Part shown: positions 22,615 through 33,042 of the stretch, piece by piece
Layout: each line of letters opens with the position of its first letter
How positions within the stretch are numbered: the first letter of the stretch is position 1
NCBI RefSeq assembly: GCF_000328475.2
Contig: NC_026490.1
Location: 124,001 to 188,000, forward strand
Direction: 5' to 3'
Origin: Mycosarcoma maydis
Lineage: Eukaryota > Basidiomycota > Ustilaginomycetes > Ustilaginales
Length of the DNA stretch: 64,000 nt
The notes under the pieces: generated by a model
What the model saw: only the letters and a program-made list of their open reading frames with translations
Told to the model about the DNA's origin: nothing
Databases searched by the model: none
Made by a program: the position numbers and the translations under genes

Positions 22615-23142
22615 TCATGCGCAGCCGTGCGCGGAGTGATGCGAGGCTCCCATTGTTGAGAAGACATGTGATAGATCAGTGTAACTATGACTAAAAAGCA
22701 CTCTTACTCCTTGCCCTGTCATCCGAAAACAACAGAGCTCCGAGATAATGGGATAGATGTCATCCTTTAACATTGTCTTGCATCCGAGCGGTGTCGCTTG
22801 TTTTGACTCCACCTTGCGAACGAGAGGGAAGAAGAGGAAAGCATGCGTTGTGAATGTGAAACTTACAATGTGGATGTGCTCTGCAGCCACTTGAACGCCT
22901 TGTCGGGTTGAGCTCCGCGACGGGGTCGTTGCCGACGACGCCTCACCAAGGTATTGGAGAGAGGTTTCAACAAAAAGCAAAGCTAACGAGGTCAAGTCGT
23001 CGAAGGCTGCAGATGGTGGAAGAGAAGTAGGTTGAGCGGGAGGAGCACGTGTGCTTTGGAGGAGCAATTTTTTTGCTGGACTGCGGACATCAATCACGAA
23101 TCTTGCCCGAAAAAAACCCCCCACCCTAAACGGGCTGTCCAA
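22615..23142 (-). CDS. Possible small histone-fold protein (CENP-X/MHF2-like), structure unresolved
   Basis: A minus-strand frame has no ATG of its own at the left end but contains a segment shaped like a histone fold: AKKLLLQS, then AAFDDLTSLALLFVETSLQY, LGEA, a loop, and VQVAAEHIHI. The spacing resembles CENP-X/MHF2 (an FVEEA-type helix, then a short strand before the last helix). A consensus donor GTAAGT begins at 22866 right after HIHI, and AG acceptors at 22813 or 22765 continue in frame; the second gives DDIYPIISELCCF. The canonical LLLDF ending is missing. The start probably lies in an upstream exon that I could not place. The helix pattern is seen; the family is a guess. Confidence 0.3.
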   Translation of the reverse strand: MDSPFRVGGFFRARFVIDVRSPAKKLLLQSTRAPPAQPTSLPPSAAFDDLTSLALLFVETSLQYLGEASSATTPSRSSTRQGVQVAAEHIHIVSFTFTTHAFLFFPLVRKVESKQATPLGCKTMLKDDIYPIISELCCFRMTGQGVRVLFSHSYTDLSHVFSTMGASHHSAHGCA

Positions 23143-23989
23143 TCTCGTATGATTTTCTGCCCGATCTGCCCAATCCCCGATCTATGTATTTTGTAGATAT
23201 CGTAGATTTGTGATCAATAATCCAAGAATAAGTTATCGATGAGACTCAACTCGACGCACTTGATCTTTCGGAACACCTTGCAGCTTTGGAGCAACTGACT
23301 CAGGTCCAAAAGACTCGAAGCAAGACCTAACCTACAACTTGAGTCAAGCAAGCACAGTATGGTAGGCACAAGCCTGTCTGACCATCATCTGAGGTGTCTA
23401 GCCGAACCGAACCGGCTGAAACTCGGGGTTTTCTTTTCCTTGGGTCTTGGCGTGACCTAAGTTATCGGGATCTTTTGGGTGATTTTTTTCTCGCTTCGAT
23501 AATCGTCATATTCCATGTACCAGCTTGCTGCCGCCCATAAAATCCATAATTTCACAGAGGAAACTCGACCGGCTCATGCGGTCAAGATGAAGAGACACGC
23601 GGAAACGTGAAAAATTGCCCGCATCAACTCACACTTTTTCCTTCTTGTTTTCCGAGGATACACTTTCATCTGATACTCGTGACTGTGTATAGCTGCGAGC
23701 GTGCTTGGACTCGTGACTTGGATTCACGATTTGGGAAGATGATCAGCTTCGATTGGCTCAGGGTTTGGTCGTGAGCCTATACGCTACGTTCTCACGCTAA
23801 TTCGTGATTCGTGCGCTGTGTGTTACCTTAAGATTGATCGTAATTTCTGACTCGGCATTCTTCCGCTTTGTCTCGTCTGTCTTCTCGTAACGTGTATCGC
23901 TGTATATTGCTCTTCGATCGCGTCGATCCTTCCTCACCACCATTACGTCCGCTCCTTGCTCGGCTTGCGTATTCCAGATCTCTTCCAAA
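23143..23989. other. Intergenic region upstream of GGC1
   Basis: About 850 bp without a gene. CTCGTGACT and GATTCACGATT motif copies lie near 23680-23815. The last 100 bp are C/T-rich, like other leaders here. Confidence 0.5.
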
Positions 23990-24883
23990 ATGTCACCACC
24001 TCCATCAGGCGGCAAGCGCGAATCTGCGCAAGCTCGACTGCTCGGCTCCGGACTGTCCGGTATCGCTGAGCTGCTCGTCTTCCACCCGGTTGACACGGTA
24101 GCTAAACGACTCATGTCAAACAAAGTTTCGGGTCTGTCGATGGCGCAGGTCGTGTTCAAGGACAAAGCGGCTGCCAACGTATCTACCAAGTTCTTTTCGC
24201 TCTTTCCAGGTCTCGGATACGCTGCTGGCTACAAAGTGCTGCAGCGAATCTACAAGTTTGGAGGACAGCCGTACTTTAACGATTACCTCACTGCCAATCA
24301 CAAGAAGCAATTTGAATCGCTGTTCGGTGAACGTGCGGGCAAATCCATCATGTCGGCCACTGCCGGTTCGTTGACCGGAATCGGAGAGATCGTTCTTCTG
24401 CCATTGGATGTGCTCAAGATCAAGCGTCAGACCAACCCGGAAGCGTTCCGATCGCGCGGCTTCTTGCGTATCTTGGCCGACGAAAATGTCAACCTGTACC
24501 GAGGTTGGGGCTGGACCGCTGCTCGAAACGCTCCCGGCTCGTTTGCACTCTTCGGAGGATCCGCTTTCACCAAGGAATACATCTTTGGCCTCAAGAACTA
24601 CAGCGATGCCACTTGGACCCAAAACTTCTTCGCCTCCATCGGCGGCTCTGTCGCTTCCATCACTGTAGCTGCTCCGCTCGATGTCGTCAAGACCCGAATC
24701 CAAAATGCCAACTTTGAATCCAAGGTAGGCGGCGTTACTATTATCAAGGACATGATCAAGAACGAAGGCTTCGGTGCTTTCTTCAAGGGTTTGACGCCAA
24801 AGGTGTTGGTCGTCGGACCCAAGCTCGTCTTCTCGTTTACCATCGCTCAGAGTTTGATTCCCTTCTTCGGAAAGTACGTGTAA
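23990..24883 (+). CDS. GGC1: Mitochondrial GTP/GDP carrier
   Basis: A 297-residue inner-membrane carrier exchanging GTP for GDP across mitochondria; in yeast, loss of Ggc1 (Yhm1) disturbs mitochondrial GTP supply and iron balance. Three carrier repeats are visible with their signature motifs: HPVDTVAKR near residue 34, LPLDVLKIKR near 140 and APLDVVKTR near 227. The blocks SLFPGLGYAAGYKVLQRIYK and YRGWGWTAARNAPGSFALFG are those I recognise from the Ggc1 subfamily rather than from carriers in general. One exon and a normal length; the start MSPPPSGGKRES precedes the first helix by the usual distance. Confidence 0.92.
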   Translation: MSPPPSGGKRESAQARLLGSGLSGIAELLVFHPVDTVAKRLMSNKVSGLSMAQVVFKDKAAANVSTKFFSLFPGLGYAAGYKVLQRIYKFGGQPYFNDYLTANHKKQFESLFGERAGKSIMSATAGSLTGIGEIVLLPLDVLKIKRQTNPEAFRSRGFLRILADENVNLYRGWGWTAARNAPGSFALFGGSAFTKEYIFGLKNYSDATWTQNFFASIGGSVASITVAAPLDVVKTRIQNANFESKVGGVTIIKDMIKNEGFGAFFKGLTPKVLVVGPKLVFSFTIAQSLIPFFGKYV

Positions 24884-25185
24884 AGCGGCAAGACGACTTG
24901 TCCAAAAAAGGCGGATCACGACGGACAGACAAGTCACAATTAACCAAGTCATAACCTGCGGTTACGCCAACCACCCCTTTTTCCATGTATTGTAGATAAC
25001 CGCGAACCTTGTTGGCTGTTTCAGATTCGGCGCACCCGCAAGCACATCACACACCATTCCTATACGCACACACTGATGACAGTGAAAGACCGTTCTCGAA
25101 TCGTTGATACTGCCCGATGAATTGCTTATGATCGACCGCTTCGGACACGCCGCCAGACAGATGAAATTACGCACGCCAAAACATG
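24884..25185. other. Convergent 3' intergenic region
   Basis: About 300 bp between the GGC1 and YOS9 stop codons on opposite strands. No feature beyond expected 3' untranslated sequence. Confidence 0.5.
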
Positions 25186-27558
25186 TCACAGCTCACGATG
25201 CGCCTTCAGAGCCGGTGCTTGAGGAGCATCGTCTCGTTCCCTCTTGGCCTTGTCATCGCTTCCTTGCCTCTCTCTAGCGTCGTAAAACCGCTTGACACGT
25301 TCGGACAGACTGTCACCGACTTTTTCCATACGTAGTGCTGACAATGGTGGTTGCTGCTGCCCCTTTGCCTTGCTGGCCTGCTTCCTCCGCGCTGCTACAC
25401 TATCGCTGGTGACAGCCGACATCAACCGCTCATAAAGCCTTGCCAAGTCGTCCGGCATCTGCCCGCTTGCACTGCTAGCTTTGCCTTTCGTGTTGCTTTC
25501 AGTGCTGACTTCTTCCTCGTCGCCCTCGGGCTCAGCGGAGAGCGAAGAGGTGTCGTGCTGTTGTTGCATTTGCTTGTTGAGCATTTCTGAGATCTTATCC
25601 GCCAGCTTCTTTTCCAGTCCCTCCACGTCGTCGCCACGCAAGGCTGAGAGAAGATCAACAATGTCCAGCTGAATTTCCATTGGCTGCTCGCTGTGGATAT
25701 CCGGCTCATCGTCTGCGTTGCGCTTTTTGCCGCTCTCACGCCGTCTTACTTCCTTGCTCGCCTCCGCAGGCTGGTTGCTCACCTGTTCGACCACCAATTT
25801 GCCTTCTTCGTCCAGGCCAATTTCCACCACAATGTCGGCGTCGTCGTCTCCGTGGTCGTGAAGCAGTTGATGGGAGTCGTACAAGTGATCATGGTGGGGA
25901 AGAAGATCGTGATCGTGATGATGATCGTGATGATGATCGTGATGAAATTGCTGATACATGGCTCCAGGCCCGCCAACTGCCTCATCGTAGTAGTCATCGT
26001 GTACCGAGCCAAATCGCGATGGGTCGCCATACGTATGCGAGGTTGTAGCTGGCTGTTCTGCTCTCTCTGCATTGCTGGCTGTTGCCTCGTTCCGGTTCGT
26101 CGAAGCATCGCTGGCTGCCTTGTTGGATGCGAACGAGGCGACACCGCCTTGGACCTCCGACATTGGAGGTCGCGCCACTTTATCGGGATCCCCCGCCGTC
26201 GGGCCGGAATAGCTGTCCTGCACCACCTGGTGGCAGAGAATGGGCAGCGGGACCTCCTCCTTCTCACTGCCAAATGCTGGATCAGCGCAGAGACGCGGCG
26301 TCTCAATGATGAGGACATAGTTGCAGATAGTAGTCTCTTTGAACATGACGATGCGATCCTCCAAAGGCTTGCGGTTTGAACAGTGAAACTGCACCTCGAC
26401 GCTTCGCGGTTGGCGGTTTATGTCGCACATGGTACCATTCGTCCACCGCTGCGTCAGAAAACGATGCCGTTGCGACTCGTGTCCACTTGCGCTAGCAGAA
26501 GTGCGTGTTGCTTCGATAGCATGGTTGTTGGATGAATCTTTGAAATGTGCCAACGCCTTTGTTTCGGCGGCAAATAGCTCTTCCTCGTCCCAGTCGCCAA
26601 ATTGGACCTCTTCCACCAAGTCCAGGCCAGCTGAGTTGATGACTGACGGCATACCACGATTCGAGGATACTGCCACGCCCGTTGTTGCATCGTCTTGAGC
26701 GGTGTCGGTGTCGAGAGGCTGCTGCTGGCGTGATGGACGGCTTTGATCGTCACCGACAATGACTTCGTTCTGGCGAGTCCATCGACCCAAGATGTAGGCA
26801 GGATAATCAGGGTCATCGACCGGATGCTGCAGCCGATTCAGCTTTTCTGCTGCTTCGATAGCTGCCTTTTTACCCGCCTCGCCTCCGCCTGCGGCTTTGA
26901 ACGCCTTGTGTGCAGCCGTCTGCGGACCCAATCGCCGAAATTGACGAATTTCGCGACCATGGCAGAAGCTGTAGGTAAACCAATCGGTGGTGTGGTAGAG
27001 ACATACCTTCTTCAGTGGATTGAGCAGCGCCTGCGCAGACCTGATCAATTCCTGTCGTGACCGCAACGAGGTAGCAATGGACGATGCGCGCTGGCTCGAA
27101 GCATGTCGAGCAGCTGGTGTAGAGGTAAAGTCCGGGACCGAGCACAGTTGAAATTGGTCCGGCGAGCTCCTCTGCAGCGACCAGAAGAGCGTCCTGGGAG
27201 CATCGTCATTCGAGCCAGTAGCTCGAGGACTGGTTCGATCTGCTACAGCTAGAGACGAGATGTCGGTCGACTGCGGAGGCTTCACCTGCGATGAGCTCGG
27301 CGACGACGACGATGGCAACAAAGAAGAAGAGGACTCCTGCTGCTCCAAGATCTTGATTGCATCGCTGTGTCTGATGGGCAGTGCAGAAGCGGTATCACCA
27401 ATGTGACCGAAACTAATCTGAAAAGCCGGCTTAGCGAAGACGTCTTGAGGAAAGCCCGCCGATGTGGAAATGACGGCGTTGGAGCTGTGGACGTGTAGAT
27501 ACAGTAAACCAAGTAGGAAGACGATCGACTTTGCGCCGATGGGTGATGACGATAGCAT
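25186..27558 (-). CDS. YOS9: ER lectin of ERAD, OS-9/Yos9 family
   Basis: An ER-lumen lectin that reads trimmed mannose on misfolded glycoproteins and hands them to the Hrd1 ubiquitin ligase. At 790 residues it is longer than yeast Yos9. Residues 1-29 are a signal peptide. The MRH domain begins near 177 (VCLYHTTDWFTYSFCHGREI), is interrupted by a long acidic insert, and resumes at about 378 with GTMCDINRQPRSVEVQFHC, then CNYVLIIETPRLC. A His/Asp-rich block (HHDHHHDHHHDHD) follows near 540. A charged C-terminal half ends in HREL, a likely variant of the HDEL retrieval signal. One exon; the ATG directly precedes the signal peptide. Confidence 0.9.
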   Translation of the reverse strand: MLSSSPIGAKSIVFLLGLLYLHVHSSNAVISTSAGFPQDVFAKPAFQISFGHIGDTASALPIRHSDAIKILEQQESSSSLLPSSSSPSSSQVKPPQSTDISSLAVADRTSPRATGSNDDAPRTLFWSLQRSSPDQFQLCSVPDFTSTPAARHASSQRASSIATSLRSRQELIRSAQALLNPLKKVCLYHTTDWFTYSFCHGREIRQFRRLGPQTAAHKAFKAAGGGEAGKKAAIEAAEKLNRLQHPVDDPDYPAYILGRWTRQNEVIVGDDQSRPSRQQQPLDTDTAQDDATTGVAVSSNRGMPSVINSAGLDLVEEVQFGDWDEEELFAAETKALAHFKDSSNNHAIEATRTSASASGHESQRHRFLTQRWTNGTMCDINRQPRSVEVQFHCSNRKPLEDRIVMFKETTICNYVLIIETPRLCADPAFGSEKEEVPLPILCHQVVQDSYSGPTAGDPDKVARPPMSEVQGGVASFASNKAASDASTNRNEATASNAERAEQPATTSHTYGDPSRFGSVHDDYYDEAVGGPGAMYQQFHHDHHHDHHHDHDLLPHHDHLYDSHQLLHDHGDDDADIVVEIGLDEEGKLVVEQVSNQPAEASKEVRRRESGKKRNADDEPDIHSEQPMEIQLDIVDLLSALRGDDVEGLEKKLADKISEMLNKQMQQQHDTSSLSAEPEGDEEEVSTESNTKGKASSASGQMPDDLARLYERLMSAVTSDSVAARRKQASKAKGQQQPPLSALRMEKVGDSLSERVKRFYDARERQGSDDKAKRERDDAPQAPALKAHREL

Positions 27559-28303
27559 GTTGCTGGCTGTTTCGTTTCACATGAGCAGCTGTTGGCAAAG
27601 CGGAGCAGGGCGACGATTGTATGTCATGTAACTTTAAGAAGGAAACAAAGTCTCGTGCAGAGTATCATGGTACCCACAGCGCAGCACAAATCAGTCTCGT
27701 GTGTGATGTGGTGTCTTAGCGCACTTTGAGGCATGAGCTGGAAGATGACACGCAGAAAGGGTCCAGGCTGCATCATCACTCTATCGCACGAAACTAGTCG
27801 GCCTCTTATGTCTCTGTGGATACGTTATGTGGAGTTTTGAAGAGTACCGTGCACACGAGCAGTCAGTCACTGCCTTGAACCTCAAAAGGGCCTCGCGCTC
27901 TGCGTCGTGGAAGAGCGCACAGGGCAGCGTGAGTGTGAGTCGTGGGTGGGGTTCTAGCTGCAAAATCACGAATATCGTGAATGGGGAAATATTCACGATT
28001 GGAAATAAAACCACGAACGGATACGACTTTTGTTGCTTAAAGCGGCGCAATCATAATCACGAATTCAACAGGGGCTGACAGTCGTGAGTCGATCGTGGAT
28101 GCGCGACTCAGCGTCCATCTTCATCATCATCACCACCACGTACACTTGAACGAGGAACAGCATCCATTCCATCTACGTCCTCCTAGTCACAAGATTGGAC
28201 ACCAGCTACGCGCGACGCACTTTCTGTTCAGACTCGAGCCCTAGACTGACTCGCCCCGACCTGATCAACTACTGCACGCCTGGATCACGCCAGTCTGCTC
28301 AGC
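27559..28303. other. Divergent promoter region, YOS9 and SNX41
   Basis: About 745 bp shared by two divergent genes. Positions 27963-28060 hold several CACGAAT/ATTCACGATT motif copies. A CAT/CAC-rich stretch (28115-28150) precedes the SNX41 leader. Confidence 0.5.
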
Positions 28304-30214
28304 ATGAGCACGGCACATAACGATGATATGAACCCATTTCAGATTCCGGATGACGAGCGTAGTGTGACCAACCCATCCGCACCGACGCAAGCATCAACAG
28401 CATCCTCGCATTCATCCTCGAACACTGGCGATCAAGATGCTCATGTTCCTGAAGATGACGATGAGCAAGGCTGGACAGGTTCTTCCTCTCGTGCGCAAAT
28501 CAACGCTGCAGCAGATGCATCTTCCAACATCAATCCCGCTTCTTTGCCTGCTTCGATCCAACGCGCCACGCTAGCGTCGCCACCGTCGATCATCGAAATT
28601 GTAGATGCGCAAAAGTCGAGCGATGGCGGCTCGTCTTTCATCGTGTACGTCATTCAAAACGGCGCCACGGAAGCCAAGAGGCGATACTCGGAGTTCGAGG
28701 CGTTACGCGAGGCACTCGTCCGATTGCATCCCACCATTATCATCGCGCCCATTCCGTCCAAGCATACCCTCAGTGACTACGCAGCCAAGCAGAGCAAGGC
28801 AAAAGAAGATGCCACCATCATCGCGCGTCGCAAACGCATGCTCCAGAGCTTTCTGCGCAGATGCGATAACCATCCCAAGCTTCGAGGCGATGAAGTGCTT
28901 CAGAAATTCCTCGATGGACGCTATCACTGGAACGATATCACCGCTTCGCCTCCTCTATCTCACTTGCCCAAGAACAATCTGCGTGCTCCCGTACAGAACC
29001 CAGCTGATCCACATGCAAGCCCTGCGTACGCTCACCTACCGTTGCCCTCCTCGGTGTCTTCGCTGCGACATCCGAATCAGCGCTTTATCGATTCGGAAGC
29101 TTTTACAAATCGATTCACCAACCACCTCTCCGGAAGCATGGAAAAGGTGAATCGTCGTCTCATGCGACGTTGGACCGAGACCTCGACCGACTATGCCGAG
29201 CTTGGTGCCATCCTCAACGGTTTCTCGCTCACCGAGTCTGGGCAGCTTGCTACCGCTATCGAGCGTACAGGTCAGGCCGCGGATGCCGCCTACATTGCCA
29301 CTGGCCAAATGCTCAAGCAGTGGGAAGAAAAATTCACAGAGCCTCTGCACGAGTATACACAGTTTGCTGCTATCCTGCAGAAGCTGCTCAAATGGCGCCA
29401 TCTCAAACATCTACAGTACGAGCTGGCACAAGACGCTCTCGAGGCGAAAAAGACGCAGCTGGAAGAGCTTGAGCGGGTGGAGAACGAGGCAAAGCGTTTG
29501 GAAGAAGCTTTGGAGCGCGGTGGAGCAGGCTTGGTCAACGGCGGTGGACGTGTGACGGGTGGTGGCATCGATGCGAATGGTATTCGGGATGGGGTGGGAT
29601 CTGGCTTTCGCCCTACGGCTTCTGTGTACGGACGCGCAAGCGGTGAAGAGGGTGACGGTGCCAATGGTAGTAGCACAAAAGCAAGCGGCAGCGGCAAGAG
29701 CAACGGCGATGCTGCTAATTCTACATCGGAAGCGAATGGGGCCAACAACGTAAGATCACGGGCAACGTCGCCACCTTCGTCTCCGTCAAAACGCTCCTCA
29801 TCGCGGTCTACTGGCTATGGTCTTTTGGGCGCCATCACACACACGTTCCAAAGCGTCATGGATGTGGACCGCGATGCATCACGTCGTAGCACCATCTCCA
29901 AGCTTCGAGAAGACATTACTCTGCTCGAAGAAGGTCTCACGCTCACCGCCAACGATCTGCACTACGCCACGGCTGCAATTCAGGCCGACCTGGATCGATT
30001 TCAACGCCAAAAAGTGAGCGATCTGAAGGACATGATGCTCGACTTTGCCAAGATGCACCGTGAGTTTGCTCAGACCAACCTGGACAACTGGAAGGAGGCC
30101 AAGAAAGAGATTGATGCAGTGGAGAAGCCGGCAGGGATGCCAGAAAGCAGTTTAACCAGAAGAGAGAGGGAAGGCGTGAGCACACCTGGAGCTGGGATGG
30201 GGAGGAGATCGTAG
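28304..30214 (+). CDS. SNX41: Sorting nexin, Snx41/Atg20 type (PX-BAR)
   Basis: A 636-residue peripheral membrane protein of endosomes, expected to bind PI3P and act in retrieval of cargo to the Golgi and in selective autophagy. The PX domain spans about residues 92-210 and includes the lipid-binding pattern RRYSEFEALREAL, then PIPSKHTLSDYAAKQSKAKE and RRKRMLQSFLRRC. The PIPSKHTLSDY stretch is one I associate with Snx41/Atg20. A BAR-like helical region covers about 270-415 and 530-615, split by a Gly/Ser/Asn-rich insert. Such BAR inserts occur in this subfamily. The N-terminal 90 residues are acidic and serine-rich. One exon. Snx41 and Atg20 are close paralogues, so the assignment between them is tentative. 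Confidence 0.85.
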   Translation: MSTAHNDDMNPFQIPDDERSVTNPSAPTQASTASSHSSSNTGDQDAHVPEDDDEQGWTGSSSRAQINAAADASSNINPASLPASIQRATLASPPSIIEIVDAQKSSDGGSSFIVYVIQNGATEAKRRYSEFEALREALVRLHPTIIIAPIPSKHTLSDYAAKQSKAKEDATIIARRKRMLQSFLRRCDNHPKLRGDEVLQKFLDGRYHWNDITASPPLSHLPKNNLRAPVQNPADPHASPAYAHLPLPSSVSSLRHPNQRFIDSEAFTNRFTNHLSGSMEKVNRRLMRRWTETSTDYAELGAILNGFSLTESGQLATAIERTGQAADAAYIATGQMLKQWEEKFTEPLHEYTQFAAILQKLLKWRHLKHLQYELAQDALEAKKTQLEELERVENEAKRLEEALERGGAGLVNGGGRVTGGGIDANGIRDGVGSGFRPTASVYGRASGEEGDGANGSSTKASGSGKSNGDAANSTSEANGANNVRSRATSPPSSPSKRSSSRSTGYGLLGAITHTFQSVMDVDRDASRRSTISKLREDITLLEEGLTLTANDLHYATAAIQADLDRFQRQKVSDLKDMMLDFAKMHREFAQTNLDNWKEAKKEIDAVEKPAGMPESSLTRREREGVSTPGAGMGRRS

Positions 30215-31455
30215 AAGCGCGCGCAACCTGCAATGCAATCACCAACGTTTTTTTTTCTTTGGCTTTTTGTTTCCTTTCCTTTTTTTGTTTTTTTTTGAAG
30301 AAATGGTTGAGGACGTGCAGGCGTGTGCCTGTCTCGCTGAGATGGATTAAAGTTTGAGCCCGCTGACCGAGAAGGATTGCCGAACGGTGCGGGAACGGAG
30401 ATGGAACAGTACAGCTTTGGCAGGACGGTTTCTCGTCTTGGCGCAAGCAGCGTTCGGTAGAGTCAGTGAAGCGCGGGAAAAAGGAACCGGCGAATTGCAC
30501 TGTCCAGCGTTGACGATATCTGATTTTCTGTTCTCGGTTTCGAGTGAGACTCACAAACTAGAGAAGACGCGGGAAGCAACGGTTCTGCGCTCGCTCAGCA
30601 AAACTCAGGATGGGTGGCGAAACGGCCAACATTCACGATTCACGATTGCTCGATTGCTCGATTGAAGTCTTGCAAGACGGATACGGATGTGGGACACGTT
30701 ATACAATCACGAACCGACCGTGAGAAAAAGACGCATCTTTGCTCTCGCCTAGAAGAAGAATGGCTTTGATGCATTTGTGATTCACAATTCACGATTCTTG
30801 CTTCGTTCGCTTTACCAACCAATGGCGACCGACCCTGTTCGCGACTGTTTTCGACAGCAACCGCTACCAGAGTAATGCCAGATGGCCAACGAGGACGGCG
30901 CTTGGTGATTGGCAGGTGCATGCGTAAGTGTTTTCATTCGCCGCTCTTCAACGGTGTGCAGCTTCGTGCAGGACGCCTGCTCAACATCGTTCCACATTAC
31001 GACACTGTCTTCCCGAGTGCCAAGTTGTCCTACCAACGTTGGGGTCGCGTACATCGGGTTGTGCGAGATGCTCCAACATTCAGGCTGACCACAGCTCAGA
31101 TGGGATCTGGAGCCTAGCGTGACAAGCATCTAGGTCGATGCCAAGAAATCGTGGATGGCACCCAGTGCTGCGGCTCAGACCCTGAAACTGTAAATCTCGG
31201 CGTAGTTGGCGGCAGTGTGGTAGTTACCATGACAAACTGCATCAAAAGTCGTGGGTGGTCTGCAAGTTGATATGCATGGATATCGCCTGTTGGTCGAGCG
31301 ATTGAAAACGCCTTTCGTCACATCTCTCCTTTGCATCCATACCTCTCGCGTTCTTGCTTCCTGACCACATCTTCTTGTTCTCCTGGACTAGCCCCTTCCC
31401 CCTCGCCCCCTTTCGTAGACCAGAAATCATCCTCGCTTCGTGACCGCGCAAGCAC
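30215..31455. other. Intergenic region upstream of the flavin oxidase
   Basis: About 1.2 kb with no supportable gene. A T-rich stretch at 30246-30296 follows the SNX41 stop. Motif clusters (ATTCACGATTCACGATT) lie at 30631-30664 and 30777-30796. Confidence 0.5.
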
Positions 31456-33042
31456 ATGATGCGCTTCCTTTCGTTGATCGCCGCGGCGATAGCGCTCGTC
31501 GCTGCAACTGCTGTCACTGCCGTTCCCAGCGATCTCGTCCCCCTTTCTGCTTCTTCTGCTTCTTCTGCTTCGTCCGGATCCGCTGCATGCTCCGCCATCG
31601 CTTTGTCGCTTCCCTCCTCCCAATTTCTCACCCCCGCCTCGGTCTCCTACACCTCGGCTCAGAATGGAGGCTTTAATCCACTTAACAACAAACTCCAACC
31701 TGCCTGCATCGTTCAACCTTCTTCCACCGCAGACGTCGCTACCATAATCAAGGCCGTGTTCAAGAAGCGCGCCAACTACGCTGTCCGTTCCGGTGGTCAC
31801 ACCGGTATGGCTGGTTGGGACAGTGTTCAGGGAGGCGTACTCATCGATTTCTCCAAGATGACTGCATTCAGTTACAACGACAAGGCCAAAACCGTCAGCA
31901 TCGGTCCGGGGCTCCGTTGGGGTCAAGTGTACAACCTTTCGGAACCGTTTGGCGTGGCTCCCATGGGCGGAAGGGTGTATCACGTCGGTACCGGCTTGAT
32001 CTTGGGTGGAGGGTTGAGCTTACTTTCGCCTCAATACGGTTACGCCTGCGATGGGCTGGTGAGCGCCGAAATCGTTACTCCGGAAGGCAAAGTCAAGAAG
32101 GTCGACGCCAAGTCGGACCCACAGCTGCTCCGCGCGATCAAAGGCGGAGGTGGAAGGTTTGGTGTGGTGACCAAATACCAGCTTCGCGCTTTCCCCACTG
32201 GTCGGAAAGCGGACAAACTGTGGTATGGAGGTACCATCACAAGTCTCACCCCCGACGGCATGGATGCTATGGTCGTACTTACCGAAACCTTTGTTGCTAC
32301 ACCAGACGATCCTAAAGCGACGCTGCTGAGCAACGTTGGCGTGCTCAAGCTGCAAGGTGTGCCCACGTGGCTGGGTATCACCTACCTGTTTTACAAGGGA
32401 ACCGAGGCCGAGTTCAACTCTGTCTTTAGGGATTTCCTGCAGATTCCCGGCGCCATTGTCGATGTCAAGCCTTTGAGCTACGTCGAAGCTGCAGCGGTGG
32501 TGCCGTTGGGATGGCAGTCGATGCAGGCGTACAAGTGGATGGGAGGTTCTCTCTACCCCAACACCTCTTCCATAACTCGCCCGCTCCCGCCCCTCGCTTC
32601 TATACCTGTAAGCAGCCCTAAGGTACGCTCGACTTTCCTCGAGGTTTGGAACAACATGAAACCGTTCCTCGCCAAACACGTCGATATCATCAACTCGGCC
32701 TTCTACTCCCTCACCCCCGTCCGCACCCACCAGATCGAACAGGGTTACCTCGCTGGCGGCAACGCTATCTCTCCACCCAAGGGCAAGAATTACGTGCACT
32801 GGCTCTTCTCCAACACGCTCGGACCTGGCACGGACAGTTTCCCGGACGACTTGGAACACGACCGTTTGCAGTTGATCAAGGACAACCCCTCGAGCCCAGG
32901 GCTGCCGCTGTTCTTGAACGAGGTGGATGCTACCCAGAATGCGTTTGCCACCTACGGCTGGTACGAGCAGCTCAAGGCGCAATACGAGAGATTTGATAAG
33001 TCGAGCTTCAGTCTCAAGTATCAACAGGGCCCCACGTTTTGA
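31456..33042 (+). CDS. Secreted FAD-linked oxidase (FAD_binding_4/BBE-like)
   Basis: A 528-residue extracellular flavoprotein. Residues 1-23 are a signal peptide (MMRFLSLIAAAIALVAATAV...), followed by a low-complexity Ser/Ala stretch from a CTTCTG-type repeat. The PCMH-type FAD domain is clear: CIVQPSSTADVATIIKAVF, then VRSGGHTGMAGWDSVQGGVL near 108-130, whose GGH histidine is the usual covalent FAD site. Next comes LGGGLSLLSPQYGYACDGLV near 180-200, then GGGGRFGVVTKYQL. The second flavin-linking cysteine of bicovalent berberine-bridge enzymes is not evident in the usual place. The C-terminal BBE segment is unclear, ending YERFDKSSFSLKYQQGPTF. Substrate unknown; relatives oxidise sugars, alcohols or specialised metabolites. 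Two adjacent ATGs leave the exact start open. Confidence 0.85.
   Translation: MMRFLSLIAAAIALVAATAVTAVPSDLVPLSASSASSASSGSAACSAIALSLPSSQFLTPASVSYTSAQNGGFNPLNNKLQPACIVQPSSTADVATIIKAVFKKRANYAVRSGGHTGMAGWDSVQGGVLIDFSKMTAFSYNDKAKTVSIGPGLRWGQVYNLSEPFGVAPMGGRVYHVGTGLILGGGLSLLSPQYGYACDGLVSAEIVTPEGKVKKVDAKSDPQLLRAIKGGGGRFGVVTKYQLRAFPTGRKADKLWYGGTITSLTPDGMDAMVVLTETFVATPDDPKATLLSNVGVLKLQGVPTWLGITYLFYKGTEAEFNSVFRDFLQIPGAIVDVKPLSYVEAAAVVPLGWQSMQAYKWMGGSLYPNTSSITRPLPPLASIPVSSPKVRSTFLEVWNNMKPFLAKHVDIINSAFYSLTPVRTHQIEQGYLAGGNAISPPKGKNYVHWLFSNTLGPGTDSFPDDLEHDRLQLIKDNPSSPGLPLFLNEVDATQNAFATYGWYEQLKAQYERFDKSSFSLKYQQGPTF

Noticed and set aside
24116..24952. 278-codon antisense frame over GGC1
   Set aside because: Shadow of a strongly recognised carrier gene.
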